From the NCBI GenBank assembly GCA_934636715.1, contig CAKUBE010000009.1, positions 1 to 64,000 of the forward strand: a stretch of 64,000 nucleotides of DNA, given 5' to 3'. The stretch is from an uncultured Arachnia sp. GTDB lineage: Bacteria; Actinomycetota; Actinomycetes; Propionibacteriales; Propionibacteriaceae. The translations under genes and the position numbers were made by a program. The notes beneath the pieces are model-generated. The model saw only the letters and a list, made by a program, of their open reading frames with translations. It was not told the origin of the DNA and did no database searches. Shown here one piece after another: positions 27,516-36,697 of this stretch. The stretch's first letter is position 1, and each line of letters opens with the position of its first letter.

Positions 27516-29687
27516 ATGCCCACCAGTGAGTTCTCCACCATGGCGATAGCCACGCAGACGCTGCAGTTGCAGCCGCAGATCGTGCAGCCGCTGTCCCGCA
27601 AGCTCGCCGTCAACCTGCGCGTCCTCCAGGGGCTGCGGATCGCCGACCTCGTCGAGAACGCGCCGCGCGTGACGTCCGCCCCGGACCGGATCGAGCGGGC
27701 GCTCGCCGGCGCCGACGGCACGACCTACTTCGTGCCCCAGGCGCGCATCGCGCAACGATCGAAGGCCACCGGCGCCCCGCACGTGTTCCTCGCGAAGTCC
27801 GCGGGCGTCGTCACGCTGCAGGTGTGGTTCGACCTCGTGCCCCACCCGTCGATCCCCAGCGGCGCCCAGCCGCTGCCGGTCGACAACTACGCCGTGTCGC
27901 TCGTGCCCGCGTCCGGCGCGCCCATCGCCTTCGAGCGCTGCGACGACCTCCCCGCCGGCGACCAGGCCGACACCCTGGTGTCGCGCCTGTACTGCGAGAC
28001 CACGGTCGACCCGAACACGGTGGTGCCGATGCTCGAGGCCCTGGGCACCCGCTTCCGGGTCGAGGCTGACGTGCACTACACCGTGCAGGACGCGGCGGGC
28101 TCGTCGGACCCGGGGCCGATCCGTCGGCCTCGGCCGCGCATCGACACGGCGGTCATCCCGCCGTCGATCCGTCCCGCGAGCGTGATCGGCGACCTCACCG
28201 CCGTCCGGCTCAACCCCTCCATCAAGCGGGTGCTGGCCCGCCCCGTGGTCGTGGCCGCCGCGCCGGCCGCGCAGCCGGAGGCGCCGTGGCGGTCCCACAC
28301 CGCGCGGCTCTCGCTCGGCGCCGCCGACAACAGCGGCGTCTCCGCCTGCTTCCCTCGCGACGTGATGCAGAACCGCGCGATCTACGCGCAGGTCACCTCG
28401 GGGTTCGGCTCCGAACCCTGGTCTGACTGGGTCGACTCCCCGAACGGCCAGTTCATGGACTCGCCGGTCCCCGACCAGTTCTACATCCTGCCCGACGAGT
28501 ACCGGCTCGCCTTCGACGCCGAGACGCGGCGGCCCGCCATGATGGTGCTCCTCGTCCCGCCGAAGCGCGCCGACGGCGAGCAGGGGCCGACGAGCTTCGG
28601 GGCCGACTACACGCTGCGCACCCGGTTCAGCGTCGTGCCCTGGGTGGACCCGGCCCGCCGCGAGCGGCTGCGCGCCGAGATCGCCCGGCACGCGCGCGTC
28701 GCGTACCCGGACCTGCTGGTCGGCGGCATCCGCGAGGCCACGTGCCGGCTGTCGACGGTGCTGCACGAGCTGGGCTCCACCGTCGTCGGCGGCGACGGCG
28801 CGGCCACCGTCGACGGGCTCGGGTTCGACCTCGTGCTCGACTGCACCAGCGAGTTCTACAACACCCTCACGCATCTGCTGGTGACCGAGGGCGTCGGCGC
28901 CGAGGTGAAGGCCTCGCTGGTCGCGGACGCCGAGCATCCGCGCACGGCGACGGTGCCCGTCAAGCTGCGGCTCGACCGGCCCGCGGCGGACGTGCTGTCG
29001 GCGGTCCTCGTGCCGCCCGCCGCCGCCGCCGACGACGAGGCCGCCACCCCGCCGCCCACACTGCGCGTCAGCAACCCGCTGCCCTACGCGGTGACCGTGT
29101 CGCGCACCGTCGCCAGCCTGCTGGTGACCGACGCCGAACTGCCCAGCCCGATCGGGGCCGTCCCCGCCGCGGCCGAGCCGTCGTCGTTCACCCTGCCGGC
29201 CGCTGCCGAGGCGCCGTCCACGCTCGACATCGCGCTCACCCCCGCGCCGTCCGACCAGCCCGCCGTCTACGGCTCCGTCGGCGTGTCCTTCGAGGGCATC
29301 GACGTCGACATCGACCCGCAGCAGGTGCTCGCGAAGGCCTACGACACGGGCACCACCGGGTCGGTCTCCGCCTCCGTCGAGGTCCGCTGCTACCAGCTCG
29401 AGCACCCGGAGACGATCCCCGCCGAGCTGACCGGGCTGTTCGGCCTGGAGGTCGAGCTCCGGCGCTCCGACGGCGCCGCGCCGGTCACGGTGTTCCTCAC
29501 CACCGACCAGCCGCGGCTGTCCGTGCAGGTCTCCTTCAGCCTCAGCGACATCGTCGCCGGGATGCGGCCGGAGCAGCCGACCTTCCAGTGGCGGCGGCGC
29601 AACATGAGCGGCTCAGGCACCGGCGACTGGTCGGACTGGGCGACGATCACCGGCCGCCAGCTGTTCGTGGCGCCGACGGGGATGTGA
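27516..29687 (+). CDS. Cluster gene 2: unrecognised 723-residue protein
   Basis: 723 residues, soluble by appearance, no signal peptide. Visible features are an N-terminal GTTYFVPQARIAQRS region and a central DQFYILPDEYRLAFDAETRR segment. That segment echoes the FYYMP motif near the N-terminus of the paralogues. An Ala/Pro-rich linker (about 485-500) follows, and a C-terminal beta-rich part ends FQWRRRNMSGSGTGDWSDW. The repeated WSDW signature (residues about 304 and 706) may mark two related beta domains. AGGAG overlaps the stop of gene 1, and its own stop overlaps gene 3, so translation is coupled. No known family is recognised. Confidence 0.8.
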   Translation: MPTSEFSTMAIATQTLQLQPQIVQPLSRKLAVNLRVLQGLRIADLVENAPRVTSAPDRIERALAGADGTTYFVPQARIAQRSKATGAPHVFLAKSAGVVTLQVWFDLVPHPSIPSGAQPLPVDNYAVSLVPASGAPIAFERCDDLPAGDQADTLVSRLYCETTVDPNTVVPMLEALGTRFRVEADVHYTVQDAAGSSDPGPIRRPRPRIDTAVIPPSIRPASVIGDLTAVRLNPSIKRVLARPVVVAAAPAAQPEAPWRSHTARLSLGAADNSGVSACFPRDVMQNRAIYAQVTSGFGSEPWSDWVDSPNGQFMDSPVPDQFYILPDEYRLAFDAETRRPAMMVLLVPPKRADGEQGPTSFGADYTLRTRFSVVPWVDPARRERLRAEIARHARVAYPDLLVGGIREATCRLSTVLHELGSTVVGGDGAATVDGLGFDLVLDCTSEFYNTLTHLLVTEGVGAEVKASLVADAEHPRTATVPVKLRLDRPAADVLSAVLVPPAAAADDEAATPPPTLRVSNPLPYAVTVSRTVASLLVTDAELPSPIGAVPAAAEPSSFTLPAAAEAPSTLDIALTPAPSDQPAVYGSVGVSFEGIDVDIDPQQVLAKAYDTGTTGSVSASVEVRCYQLEHPETIPAELTGLFGLEVELRRSDGAAPVTVFLTTDQPRLSVQVSFSLSDIVAGMRPEQPTFQWRRRNMSGSGTGDWSDWATITGRQLFVAPTGM

Positions 29688-30208
29688 CGGACATGTGCAC
29701 ATCCCCGGACCGGACCGTCGCCTTCGGCGTCGCCTGCCGCCGCGTCGGCGGCGACATCTGGAGCTACGTGTCGCTCGCCCCGTGGCCCCAGCTGTCGCAG
29801 GACGGCAGGCCGATGCTGTCGCTGCTGGCGGCCGGCGACGTCGCGTTCCTGCAGCTGACCGCGCAGCTCGACCCGCCCGGCGGCACGCTCGAGCAGCTGC
29901 GCGCCGCCCTCGCGGCCGGGAAGAACCCGGCGACGGTCACCCTGACGAACGGCGTCCGCGCCGTGCGCGCCGTGGAGGTCGCCGTCGGGAAGGGCGACGC
30001 CGCGCGCGTCATCGCCACCTCCACGGGAAGCGGCTTCCCGCCGTTCACCGCGGCCTTCGGGATCGGCCTCGCCGCCGACGACCGCGCGGACGTCGATGCC
30101 GCGCTGCGCGGCGAGACCGGACACGTCCGCATCACCTACGACATCGAGACCGACGACGGTGCCACCCGCGTCGGCGCCGACCTCGCCGACTGGGCGCGGA
30201 TCGGCTGA
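29684..30208 (+). CDS. Cluster gene 3: small unrecognised protein
   Basis: 174 residues. The GTG at 29684 overlaps the gene 2 stop (GTGA), which is the best start. The ATG at 29693 is an alternative. The N-terminal part has DIWSYVSLAPWPQLSQDGRP; later parts alternate short strands and Ala-rich helices and end ITYDIETDDGATRVGADLAD. No signal peptide, no membrane helix, no recognised family. Position and coupling suggest it acts with gene 2. Confidence 0.7.
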   Translation: MTDMCTSPDRTVAFGVACRRVGGDIWSYVSLAPWPQLSQDGRPMLSLLAAGDVAFLQLTAQLDPPGGTLEQLRAALAAGKNPATVTLTNGVRAVRAVEVAVGKGDAARVIATSTGSGFPPFTAAFGIGLAADDRADVDAALRGETGHVRITYDIETDDGATRVGADLADWARIG

Positions 30209-30239
30209 GCCCCCCCCACCACACGCAAAGGAGCAGCAC

Positions 30240-32711
30240 ATGTTGAAGATCAGCAAGCAGGAACTCATCGACGGCGTCACCGTCTTCGGCGACGACACCT
30301 ACGACGACGTCTACTACCCCATCCCCGAGGCCCCCCGGTTCCGCGTCGACGACAACGGCGACCCGGTGTTCCGCTTCCTCAAGTACCGGATGCCGATCGA
30401 GCGCGCCGACGGCAAGCGCGGCGGCGGGTTCGTGTTCTTCGACACGGAGTTCACGTTCACGCCCGAGGCGCTGGCCAAGATCAAGGAGGCGCTCGACGCA
30501 AAGGTCCAGGCGATGGCGGGCAAGCCGGGATTCCGGGGATCGGTCCCCGGAGCGCGCGAGGCGCGGCTCGGCACCATGACCTACACCCGGGGCACCGCGA
30601 ACCTGCTGCTCAAGGAGGATGGCGGCACGCTCATCCAGGCCGTCCGCGGCGCGGGCAAGCCGTCGCTGTTCGGCCGCAACATCGCCTGCTTCATGGTCGA
30701 GTTCACGCCCGAGGGCGCCACGCTCTTCGAGCAGGCGCTCCAAGGCAAGGGCGGCGTCGTCCAGGTGGTCTACGACCTGAACTTCGCGGCGAAGCTCCCC
30801 GAGATCAGCGGCCGCGCCTGGTTCGAGGCGGAGAAGTTCTACTCCTACGAGCAGACCATCGACGTCGACTGGGAGATGTACGGCGACGACGAGTACGTCG
30901 ACAAGATCACGGAGCGCTTCGAGGACGAGGAGACGATGGGCATCGAGCTCCACCTCGACGCCGTGCTCCCCGACCCGGAGGCCGACAGGAAGCTGAAGGA
31001 GAAGATCCGCGCGATGATGGAGCGGTCCCTCCAGGACGCCGTCCTGCGGAAGATGATCCCGGACATCGAGGCGCTCCCGAAGGACGCGCGCGGTCTGCCC
31101 GAGGACATCGAGCACCTGCGGCGGGCCTTCGAGACGACGAAGGTCGCCTCGTTCGAGATGACCTACCGCGAGAACTCGGCGATCGAGTGGAACATCGTCC
31201 CGCAAGGCACGCTGCCGAACATCACGACGCTGAAGAAGCGCGACGGCAATCCGGTCCTGTGGACGGATCACGCCACTGAGGTCGACCTGAACGACCCGTT
31301 CTTCCAGACCCTCGAGGTCAGGGTCGGGGTGAACGCCGACTTCACGAAGCTGCCGATCCACTCGATCGAGGTCAAGCTCGAGTACAAGCACGGCTCGCAG
31401 CACAAGATCCAGGAGTTCTCCTTCACCTCGCCGGACACGGTCGCGAACTTCAAGACCTACATCGACGGCGGGGTGCGCGAGTACATGTACTCGTACCAGG
31501 TCAACTACGTCGGCTCCTCACGGACCTACACGTCGACGCCGACGCCGACGACCGACACGATGCTCACGGTCAATGTCGACGACATCGGCCTCCTCGACCT
31601 CCGGTTCGAGGCCGGCGACATCGACTGGACAAAGGTCGCCTCCGCGCAGGTGCAGGTGCGCTACCGGGACACGGGGACGGAGAACTTCGAGGAGCAGGTC
31701 CAGCTGACGTCGGCCGCCCCCGACGGCCACGTCCAGCACGTGCTCTTCCAGCCGCGCCGCAAGCCGATCGCGTACCAGGTCGAGTACTTCCTGGCCGACG
31801 GCCGCCGGATCAAGGGGCCCGAGCAGTCCACCGAGCAGGCCCTCGTCCTGGTCAACGACCCGCTGGGCCGCACGCGCAAGTTCGAGGTCCGCGGCGTCGG
31901 CGACTTCGTCGGCCGCATCGCCCAGATCTACCTCGACCTCGTCTACGAGGACGCCGCCAACGACTACACCGTCGAGCAGTCGGCGGTGCTGCAGGCGGGC
32001 AGCGAGTCGCTGTCCCAGCCCTACGCGGTCCTCGGCGACGGCGGCGGCATCGTCCGCTACAGCGGCACGATCCGCTACCACGACGGCACCGTCAAGGCGA
32101 TCCCGTCGGACGTGGCGGACGGCACCATCATGGTGGGCGACGTCGTCTCGCAGAAGCTGGACGTCACGGTCGTCTCGGACCTCGTCGACTGGGCGCGGGT
32201 CAGGCTGGTCCAGGTCGCCCTGCGGCACGGCCAGCAGCCCGGCGGCAAGGCCAAGGACATGCTGTTCTCGCCGCAGACCCCGGCCCCGCAGCGCTGGGAG
32301 CTGCCGCTCGGCGAGGGCGACTCGCCCTCCTACGAGTGGAGCGCCACGTACTTCTTCGCCGACGGCACCCAGGCCGCCGTCGGACCCACCACGGACGTGA
32401 CGGCGCCGTCGCTGGTGCTGCAGCCGCCCTACCCGACGACGCCGACGCCGATGCCGGGCCCCGGTACGGAGCACCCGCCCGTCCAGCCCACTCCGACGCC
32501 GACGCCGACGCCCGAGCCTGTCCCGCAGCCGACCCCCGCGCCCGTCCCCGAGCCCACGCCGGCCCCGCAGCCGGCACCGGTCCCGACGCCGGACCCGGTC
32601 CCCGCTCCGACGCCCCAGCCGGCGCCGGTGCCCCCGTCGCCCGGGACGACGCCGCCCCCGCCGCCCAGCCCGGGCGCGACCCCGCCGCCCCCGCCGATCC
32701 CCGGCGCGTGA
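30240..32711 (+). CDS. Cluster gene 4: large modular paralogue with proline-rich tail
   Basis: 823 residues. The N-terminal module has IDGVTVFGDDTYDDVYYPIP, GGGFVFFDTEF and KPSLFGRNIACF, followed by an acidic helical stretch (about 215-300). The hinge EVDLNDPFFQTLEVRV near residue 345 leads into four beta-rich modules of about 95 residues, for example DPLGRTRKFEV followed by YLDLVYEDAANDY. The last 90 or so residues are a Pro/Thr/Ala tail (PTPTPTPEPVPQPTPAPVP and similar). AAAGGAG precedes the ATG at 30240. No export signal, although tail and modules look like those of extracellular proteins. Function unknown. Confidence 0.85.
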   Translation: MLKISKQELIDGVTVFGDDTYDDVYYPIPEAPRFRVDDNGDPVFRFLKYRMPIERADGKRGGGFVFFDTEFTFTPEALAKIKEALDAKVQAMAGKPGFRGSVPGAREARLGTMTYTRGTANLLLKEDGGTLIQAVRGAGKPSLFGRNIACFMVEFTPEGATLFEQALQGKGGVVQVVYDLNFAAKLPEISGRAWFEAEKFYSYEQTIDVDWEMYGDDEYVDKITERFEDEETMGIELHLDAVLPDPEADRKLKEKIRAMMERSLQDAVLRKMIPDIEALPKDARGLPEDIEHLRRAFETTKVASFEMTYRENSAIEWNIVPQGTLPNITTLKKRDGNPVLWTDHATEVDLNDPFFQTLEVRVGVNADFTKLPIHSIEVKLEYKHGSQHKIQEFSFTSPDTVANFKTYIDGGVREYMYSYQVNYVGSSRTYTSTPTPTTDTMLTVNVDDIGLLDLRFEAGDIDWTKVASAQVQVRYRDTGTENFEEQVQLTSAAPDGHVQHVLFQPRRKPIAYQVEYFLADGRRIKGPEQSTEQALVLVNDPLGRTRKFEVRGVGDFVGRIAQIYLDLVYEDAANDYTVEQSAVLQAGSESLSQPYAVLGDGGGIVRYSGTIRYHDGTVKAIPSDVADGTIMVGDVVSQKLDVTVVSDLVDWARVRLVQVALRHGQQPGGKAKDMLFSPQTPAPQRWELPLGEGDSPSYEWSATYFFADGTQAAVGPTTDVTAPSLVLQPPYPTTPTPMPGPGTEHPPVQPTPTPTPTPEPVPQPTPAPVPEPTPAPQPAPVPTPDPVPAPTPQPAPVPPSPGTTPPPPPSPGATPPPPPIPGA

Positions 32712-32732
32712 GCCCTACCCGAGCGAGGAATC

Positions 32733-35027
32733 ATGCTGTACCTGAACCCGCCTTACTACACGATCGACGGCGTCACGCTGATGCCCGATCACGAGGACCC
32801 GCTGCAGTTCTACTACATGCCCATGTCGCCGCACCTGAGCGTCATGAAGGAGGGGGACCTGAAGATCCCCAAGATCCAGGTGATCAAGTTCACGGGCAGG
32901 CCGACGCCGACGAGCGACGTCATCTCGGGGGGATTCCTCGACTTCGACTGCAACCTCGGCATCGACTCCGACCACCTCGCCGCGATCGGGGATCAACTTC
33001 GCGGCGAGGCGGGCCTCACCGCCGCGCCACGCCTCGCACCCGTGCCGCTGATCGGAGGCACCGTCCGGATGATGCTGTTCGGCAAGGAGTCGCCGAAGGA
33101 GGAGTCCGGCCTGCCCGGCCGTAAACCCGAGGAGGCCCTGCCGGGGCCGCAGTTCGTGCAGAAGATCGTGCACGCGGCCTCGCCGTCGCTGTACGGCGAG
33201 AACCAGGCGGCGTTCTCGGTCCGGCTCGACCAGGAGGGCGTCACCATCCTCGACCAGGCGATCCGCGACGAGATGCTGCCCATCGGCGTCGTCTACAGCC
33301 TGGAGTACGTGGGCCTGCGGCCCGCCTACAAGATCAAGGTCACCGCCGACTGGGACCGCGTGCAGAAGCACTTCGAGGAGACCGAGTCGGTCAACGTGCC
33401 GCTGATCGCGTCGTCGACCATCGAGAAGGTGATCGACGAGCTGGTCGAGAAGCAGTACATCAAGATCGAGGGCGACCTCCTCGTCGCCGACGAGGACGAC
33501 TCCGGCGGCGCCACCGGCAGGTACGAGTCGATGATGGCGCAGGTCCGCGAACTGGTGTTCGAGAACTTCTTCCAGCCCAGCCTCGAGCCCATCGAGCGGC
33601 AGCACGGCGACACCATCGACGACTTCGGCCGCGTGCTGAAGACCATCGCGACGCACGGCATGGGGTCGGTCTGGGAGCGCAAGAAGACCGACATCACGCG
33701 GATCGACAGGAAGAAGCTCAACATCGACATGAGCGAGCGCACCTCGGTCATCCGCGAGATCCATCCGCAGGGCCACCTGCCGGGGATCATCCGCGCGATC
33801 GAGTCGCAGGGCCTCCAGCTCGACCGGTTCATCAGCGAGGTGTCGCTGGAGGACCCGTTCTTCCAGCGCAGGACCGTGCGCGTCATCCCGCGCGCGGACT
33901 TCGCGACCGACCAGATCGAGGCCATCAACGTGCGCCTCGACTACAACGGCTCGGTCAAGAACGTCATCCTGGACAACACCACGCGCGAGCAGAGCGTCGA
34001 GTGGCAGAGCACCGTCACCGGCGGCAGGGTGCTCGCGCCGGTCGACGTCTCCTACGACGTCCTCTTCTCCTCGGCCGCCGCCGGCCGGCCCCGCAGCATC
34101 ACCGCGGGACCCGAATCGATCGACGGCGACGTCGTCCAGATCGCCCCGCGCGACGGCGCCGGCTACGAGCTGCGCTGGATCAGCTTCACCGTCACCGGCT
34201 TCCCCTGGGAGCTGTACCCGACGATCGAGGTGCACTGCCGCTACGAGGATCCCGCCAACGGCATCCGGATCTCCAACCAGTACGGCCTCACCCAGGCGCA
34301 GAACTCCGGCGCCTGGCCGGTGTTCGCGCTCGATCCCGCGCGGCGCACGGTCGGCTACCGGCTGATCCTGCACGGCGTCGACGGCCGCACGTGGGACAGC
34401 GGCGACCTCGAGACCGACGACGACCAGATCCGCATCCGCGATCCGTTCGGCACCCGCCGCACCGTCGACATCGTCGCCCCTGCCGCCATGTTCGGGACGC
34501 AGGTGGACAGGGCGTTCGTCGACGTGAGCTACGAGGACCCGGTCAACGACGTGCGCAAGCGCGAGTCGTTCGAGCTGAGCGCGGCCGACCCGGCCACGAA
34601 GCGCTTCGTCGTCGAGCTGGTGGACCCGGCGCGGCGCCGCGTCACCTACAAGGTCTCGCTGCTGCGCACCGACGGCATCGTCGTCGACATCCCGGAGTCG
34701 ACGACCGAACAGGACCGGATCTTCGTGTCGGCGCAGATGCGCGGGCACCGGACGATCGCGGTCACGGCCGACGGCGTCGGCCTCGCGGCGAACGGCATCC
34801 GGCACGCGACGGTCGAGACGCTCTACGAGCGCACCACCCTCGGGCTCCGGTTCGCCGACTCCGTGACGCTCACCGCGGAGAACCCGCACGACACCGTCGA
34901 ATACGACTACGCCGACGGCGACCCCGCGATCTCTTACCGCGTCATCCACACGCTCGACAACGGGCTCACCCGCCAGGGCCCCTGGACCACCACGAGCGGC
35001 GACGTCATCGTCGCCCGCGTCGACTAG
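32733..35027 (+). CDS. Cluster gene 5: large modular paralogue without proline tail
   Basis: 764 residues. The N-terminal module has IDGVTLMPDHEDPLQFYYMP, SGGFLDFDCNL and SPSLYGENQAAF, then PIGVVYSLEY and KVTADWDRVQKHFEE. The hinge EVSLEDPFFQRRTVRV near residue 370 is followed by four beta-rich modules spaced about 95-104 residues (starting near 370, 465, 569 and 667). It is the cleanest full-length member of the family because it lacks any Pro-rich part. No signal peptide. GAGGAA lies close to the ATG. Confidence 0.85.
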   Translation: MLYLNPPYYTIDGVTLMPDHEDPLQFYYMPMSPHLSVMKEGDLKIPKIQVIKFTGRPTPTSDVISGGFLDFDCNLGIDSDHLAAIGDQLRGEAGLTAAPRLAPVPLIGGTVRMMLFGKESPKEESGLPGRKPEEALPGPQFVQKIVHAASPSLYGENQAAFSVRLDQEGVTILDQAIRDEMLPIGVVYSLEYVGLRPAYKIKVTADWDRVQKHFEETESVNVPLIASSTIEKVIDELVEKQYIKIEGDLLVADEDDSGGATGRYESMMAQVRELVFENFFQPSLEPIERQHGDTIDDFGRVLKTIATHGMGSVWERKKTDITRIDRKKLNIDMSERTSVIREIHPQGHLPGIIRAIESQGLQLDRFISEVSLEDPFFQRRTVRVIPRADFATDQIEAINVRLDYNGSVKNVILDNTTREQSVEWQSTVTGGRVLAPVDVSYDVLFSSAAAGRPRSITAGPESIDGDVVQIAPRDGAGYELRWISFTVTGFPWELYPTIEVHCRYEDPANGIRISNQYGLTQAQNSGAWPVFALDPARRTVGYRLILHGVDGRTWDSGDLETDDDQIRIRDPFGTRRTVDIVAPAAMFGTQVDRAFVDVSYEDPVNDVRKRESFELSAADPATKRFVVELVDPARRRVTYKVSLLRTDGIVVDIPESTTEQDRIFVSAQMRGHRTIAVTADGVGLAANGIRHATVETLYERTTLGLRFADSVTLTAENPHDTVEYDYADGDPAISYRVIHTLDNGLTRQGPWTTTSGDVIVARVD

Positions 35028-35041
35028 AGGAGTGAGAGAAC

Positions 35042-36697
35042 ATGCTTCAGCTCGGCACAGGAATGAAGACCATCGAAGGCGTCACCGTCTTCCCTGACCA
35101 TGCGGACGAGAAACAGTACTGGTATCTCCCCGCCCACCTGGAGATCGCCCGGCGACAGCCCGACGACTGGCCCCAGTTCAGCTTCATCAAGTACAAGCGC
35201 GCCGCGACCGCCGGCGGGGTCGAGGGCGGCGGGTTCCTCATGTTCACCGTCGCTCTCACCCTGCCGAAGGACGTCGAGCGCAAGATCCGCTCCGAGATCC
35301 CCGCCAACGCGGAGCTGACGGCCGTGCCGTTCGACTCGGGCACCGTCGAGTGCGTCGCCCTGAACCTGCAGGGTCCCGGCGGCACCACCGCGACGGTGAG
35401 CGAGAAGGGCACCTTCGTCGCCGTGCAGGAGATCCTCGGCGCGCGCACGCCGTCGCTCTTCGGCGAGAACCACGCGGTGTTCAGCCTCACGCTGAGCGCC
35501 GAGGGCGCGACGCTGCTGGAGGCGGCGTTCGCGCAGGGGGCGGCGCCCATCGGCGTGATCTACAAGATGACGTTCACCGCGATGCAGCCCGCGCTCGACG
35601 TGAAGATCACCGCGGACTTCGAGCGGATCTACCAGCACTTCAGCGCCGGCCTCAACGCGAACCTCTACTACGTGGAGGTCGCCATCCAGGCGGGCATCGA
35701 GGAGCTGGTGCAGAACGGCGCGATCAAGATCGAGGTGACGAACTACAGCACCGCCGCCGACAAGCAGGACCAGGAGAAGATGGCCATCGACTTCTTCATG
35801 CAGCACCTCCTCCAGGCCTGGTTCACGCCGACGCTCACGCCGGGCACGCTGCAGGGGGGCATGGCGAGCGCGCCGAAGGCGACCGGCACGTCGCTCTTCG
35901 GCAAGGACGAGAAGAAAGAGGAGAAGAAGACCGACGGCGCGGCCACCCGTCCCGGAGGTTCGGGCGGGGCACAGCCGCCCGCACCCCCGGCGCCGCCGAC
36001 GCCGCCGACCGGCGGAACCACCCCGCCGGCTCCCCCGGCCCCGCCGGGCGGACAGGGCGGATCGCCCCGAGTACCGCCGGTGAACCCCGGCGGCCCGACC
36101 CCGCCCGGAGGCGGCACCACCCCGCCCGGAGGCGGCACCACCCCGCCCGGAGGGACGACGGCACCGGGCACCCGGGAGTTCGTCGCCCGGTTCCTGGAGG
36201 GCGACACCGCCCGCGAGGTCCCGGGTCTCTACACCGTCGGCTACCTGGTGGGCGAGCAGTACGTGGACACGTCGCCCGAGCAGCCGACGGCGCGGGTCCA
36301 GATGACGCTTCCCGCCAACTGGGACCGGAGCATCGCGGCGAACATCCGGGCGCTGCCGGAGCTGACGCTCGCGGACGCGGACAAGATCCGCAGGCATGCG
36401 ACGACGGGCGAGCAGGTCGTCGCCGGCGGGCAGCGTCCGGGCGACCTCGGCATCACCTTCGTGGAGTTCCAGAACCCCGGTGCCGGCCCGCTGGCCACCG
36501 ACTTCCGGATCCCCGCGACGAGGACCGTCGTGTCGGCGAGCTCGCCCGACGCGCTGGTCGCCGCCATCTTCCCCGGCGGGCAGCTCGTGCAGCGCGGCGT
36601 CTACGACTGCCGTCGCATCGCGGGCACGAACACCTACGAACTCATCGCCCTCGACACCTCGAACGGCTTCGACTCATCACCTGGAGGCACATCATGA
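35042..36697 (+). CDS. Cluster gene 6: N-terminal half of a split paralogue with proline-rich linker
   Basis: 551 residues. Residues 1-290 match the shared N-terminal module (IEGVTVFPDHADEKQYWYLP, GGGFLMFTVAL, TPSLFGENHAVF, PIGVIYKMTF, KITADFERIYQHF). A charged stretch leads into a Pro/Gly-rich linker of about 70 residues with three near-identical PPGGGTT units, which appear in the DNA as a 21-bp tandem repeat near 36108-36153. The last 175 residues form an extra domain not seen in the other members. The hinge and beta modules are absent here and are encoded by gene 7. GGAG precedes the ATG; the stop overlaps gene 7 (ATGA). Confidence 0.83.
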   Translation: MLQLGTGMKTIEGVTVFPDHADEKQYWYLPAHLEIARRQPDDWPQFSFIKYKRAATAGGVEGGGFLMFTVALTLPKDVERKIRSEIPANAELTAVPFDSGTVECVALNLQGPGGTTATVSEKGTFVAVQEILGARTPSLFGENHAVFSLTLSAEGATLLEAAFAQGAAPIGVIYKMTFTAMQPALDVKITADFERIYQHFSAGLNANLYYVEVAIQAGIEELVQNGAIKIEVTNYSTAADKQDQEKMAIDFFMQHLLQAWFTPTLTPGTLQGGMASAPKATGTSLFGKDEKKEEKKTDGAATRPGGSGGAQPPAPPAPPTPPTGGTTPPAPPAPPGGQGGSPRVPPVNPGGPTPPGGGTTPPGGGTTPPGGTTAPGTREFVARFLEGDTAREVPGLYTVGYLVGEQYVDTSPEQPTARVQMTLPANWDRSIAANIRALPELTLADADKIRRHATTGEQVVAGGQRPGDLGITFVEFQNPGAGPLATDFRIPATRTVVSASSPDALVAAIFPGGQLVQRGVYDCRRIAGTNTYELIALDTSNGFDSSPGGTS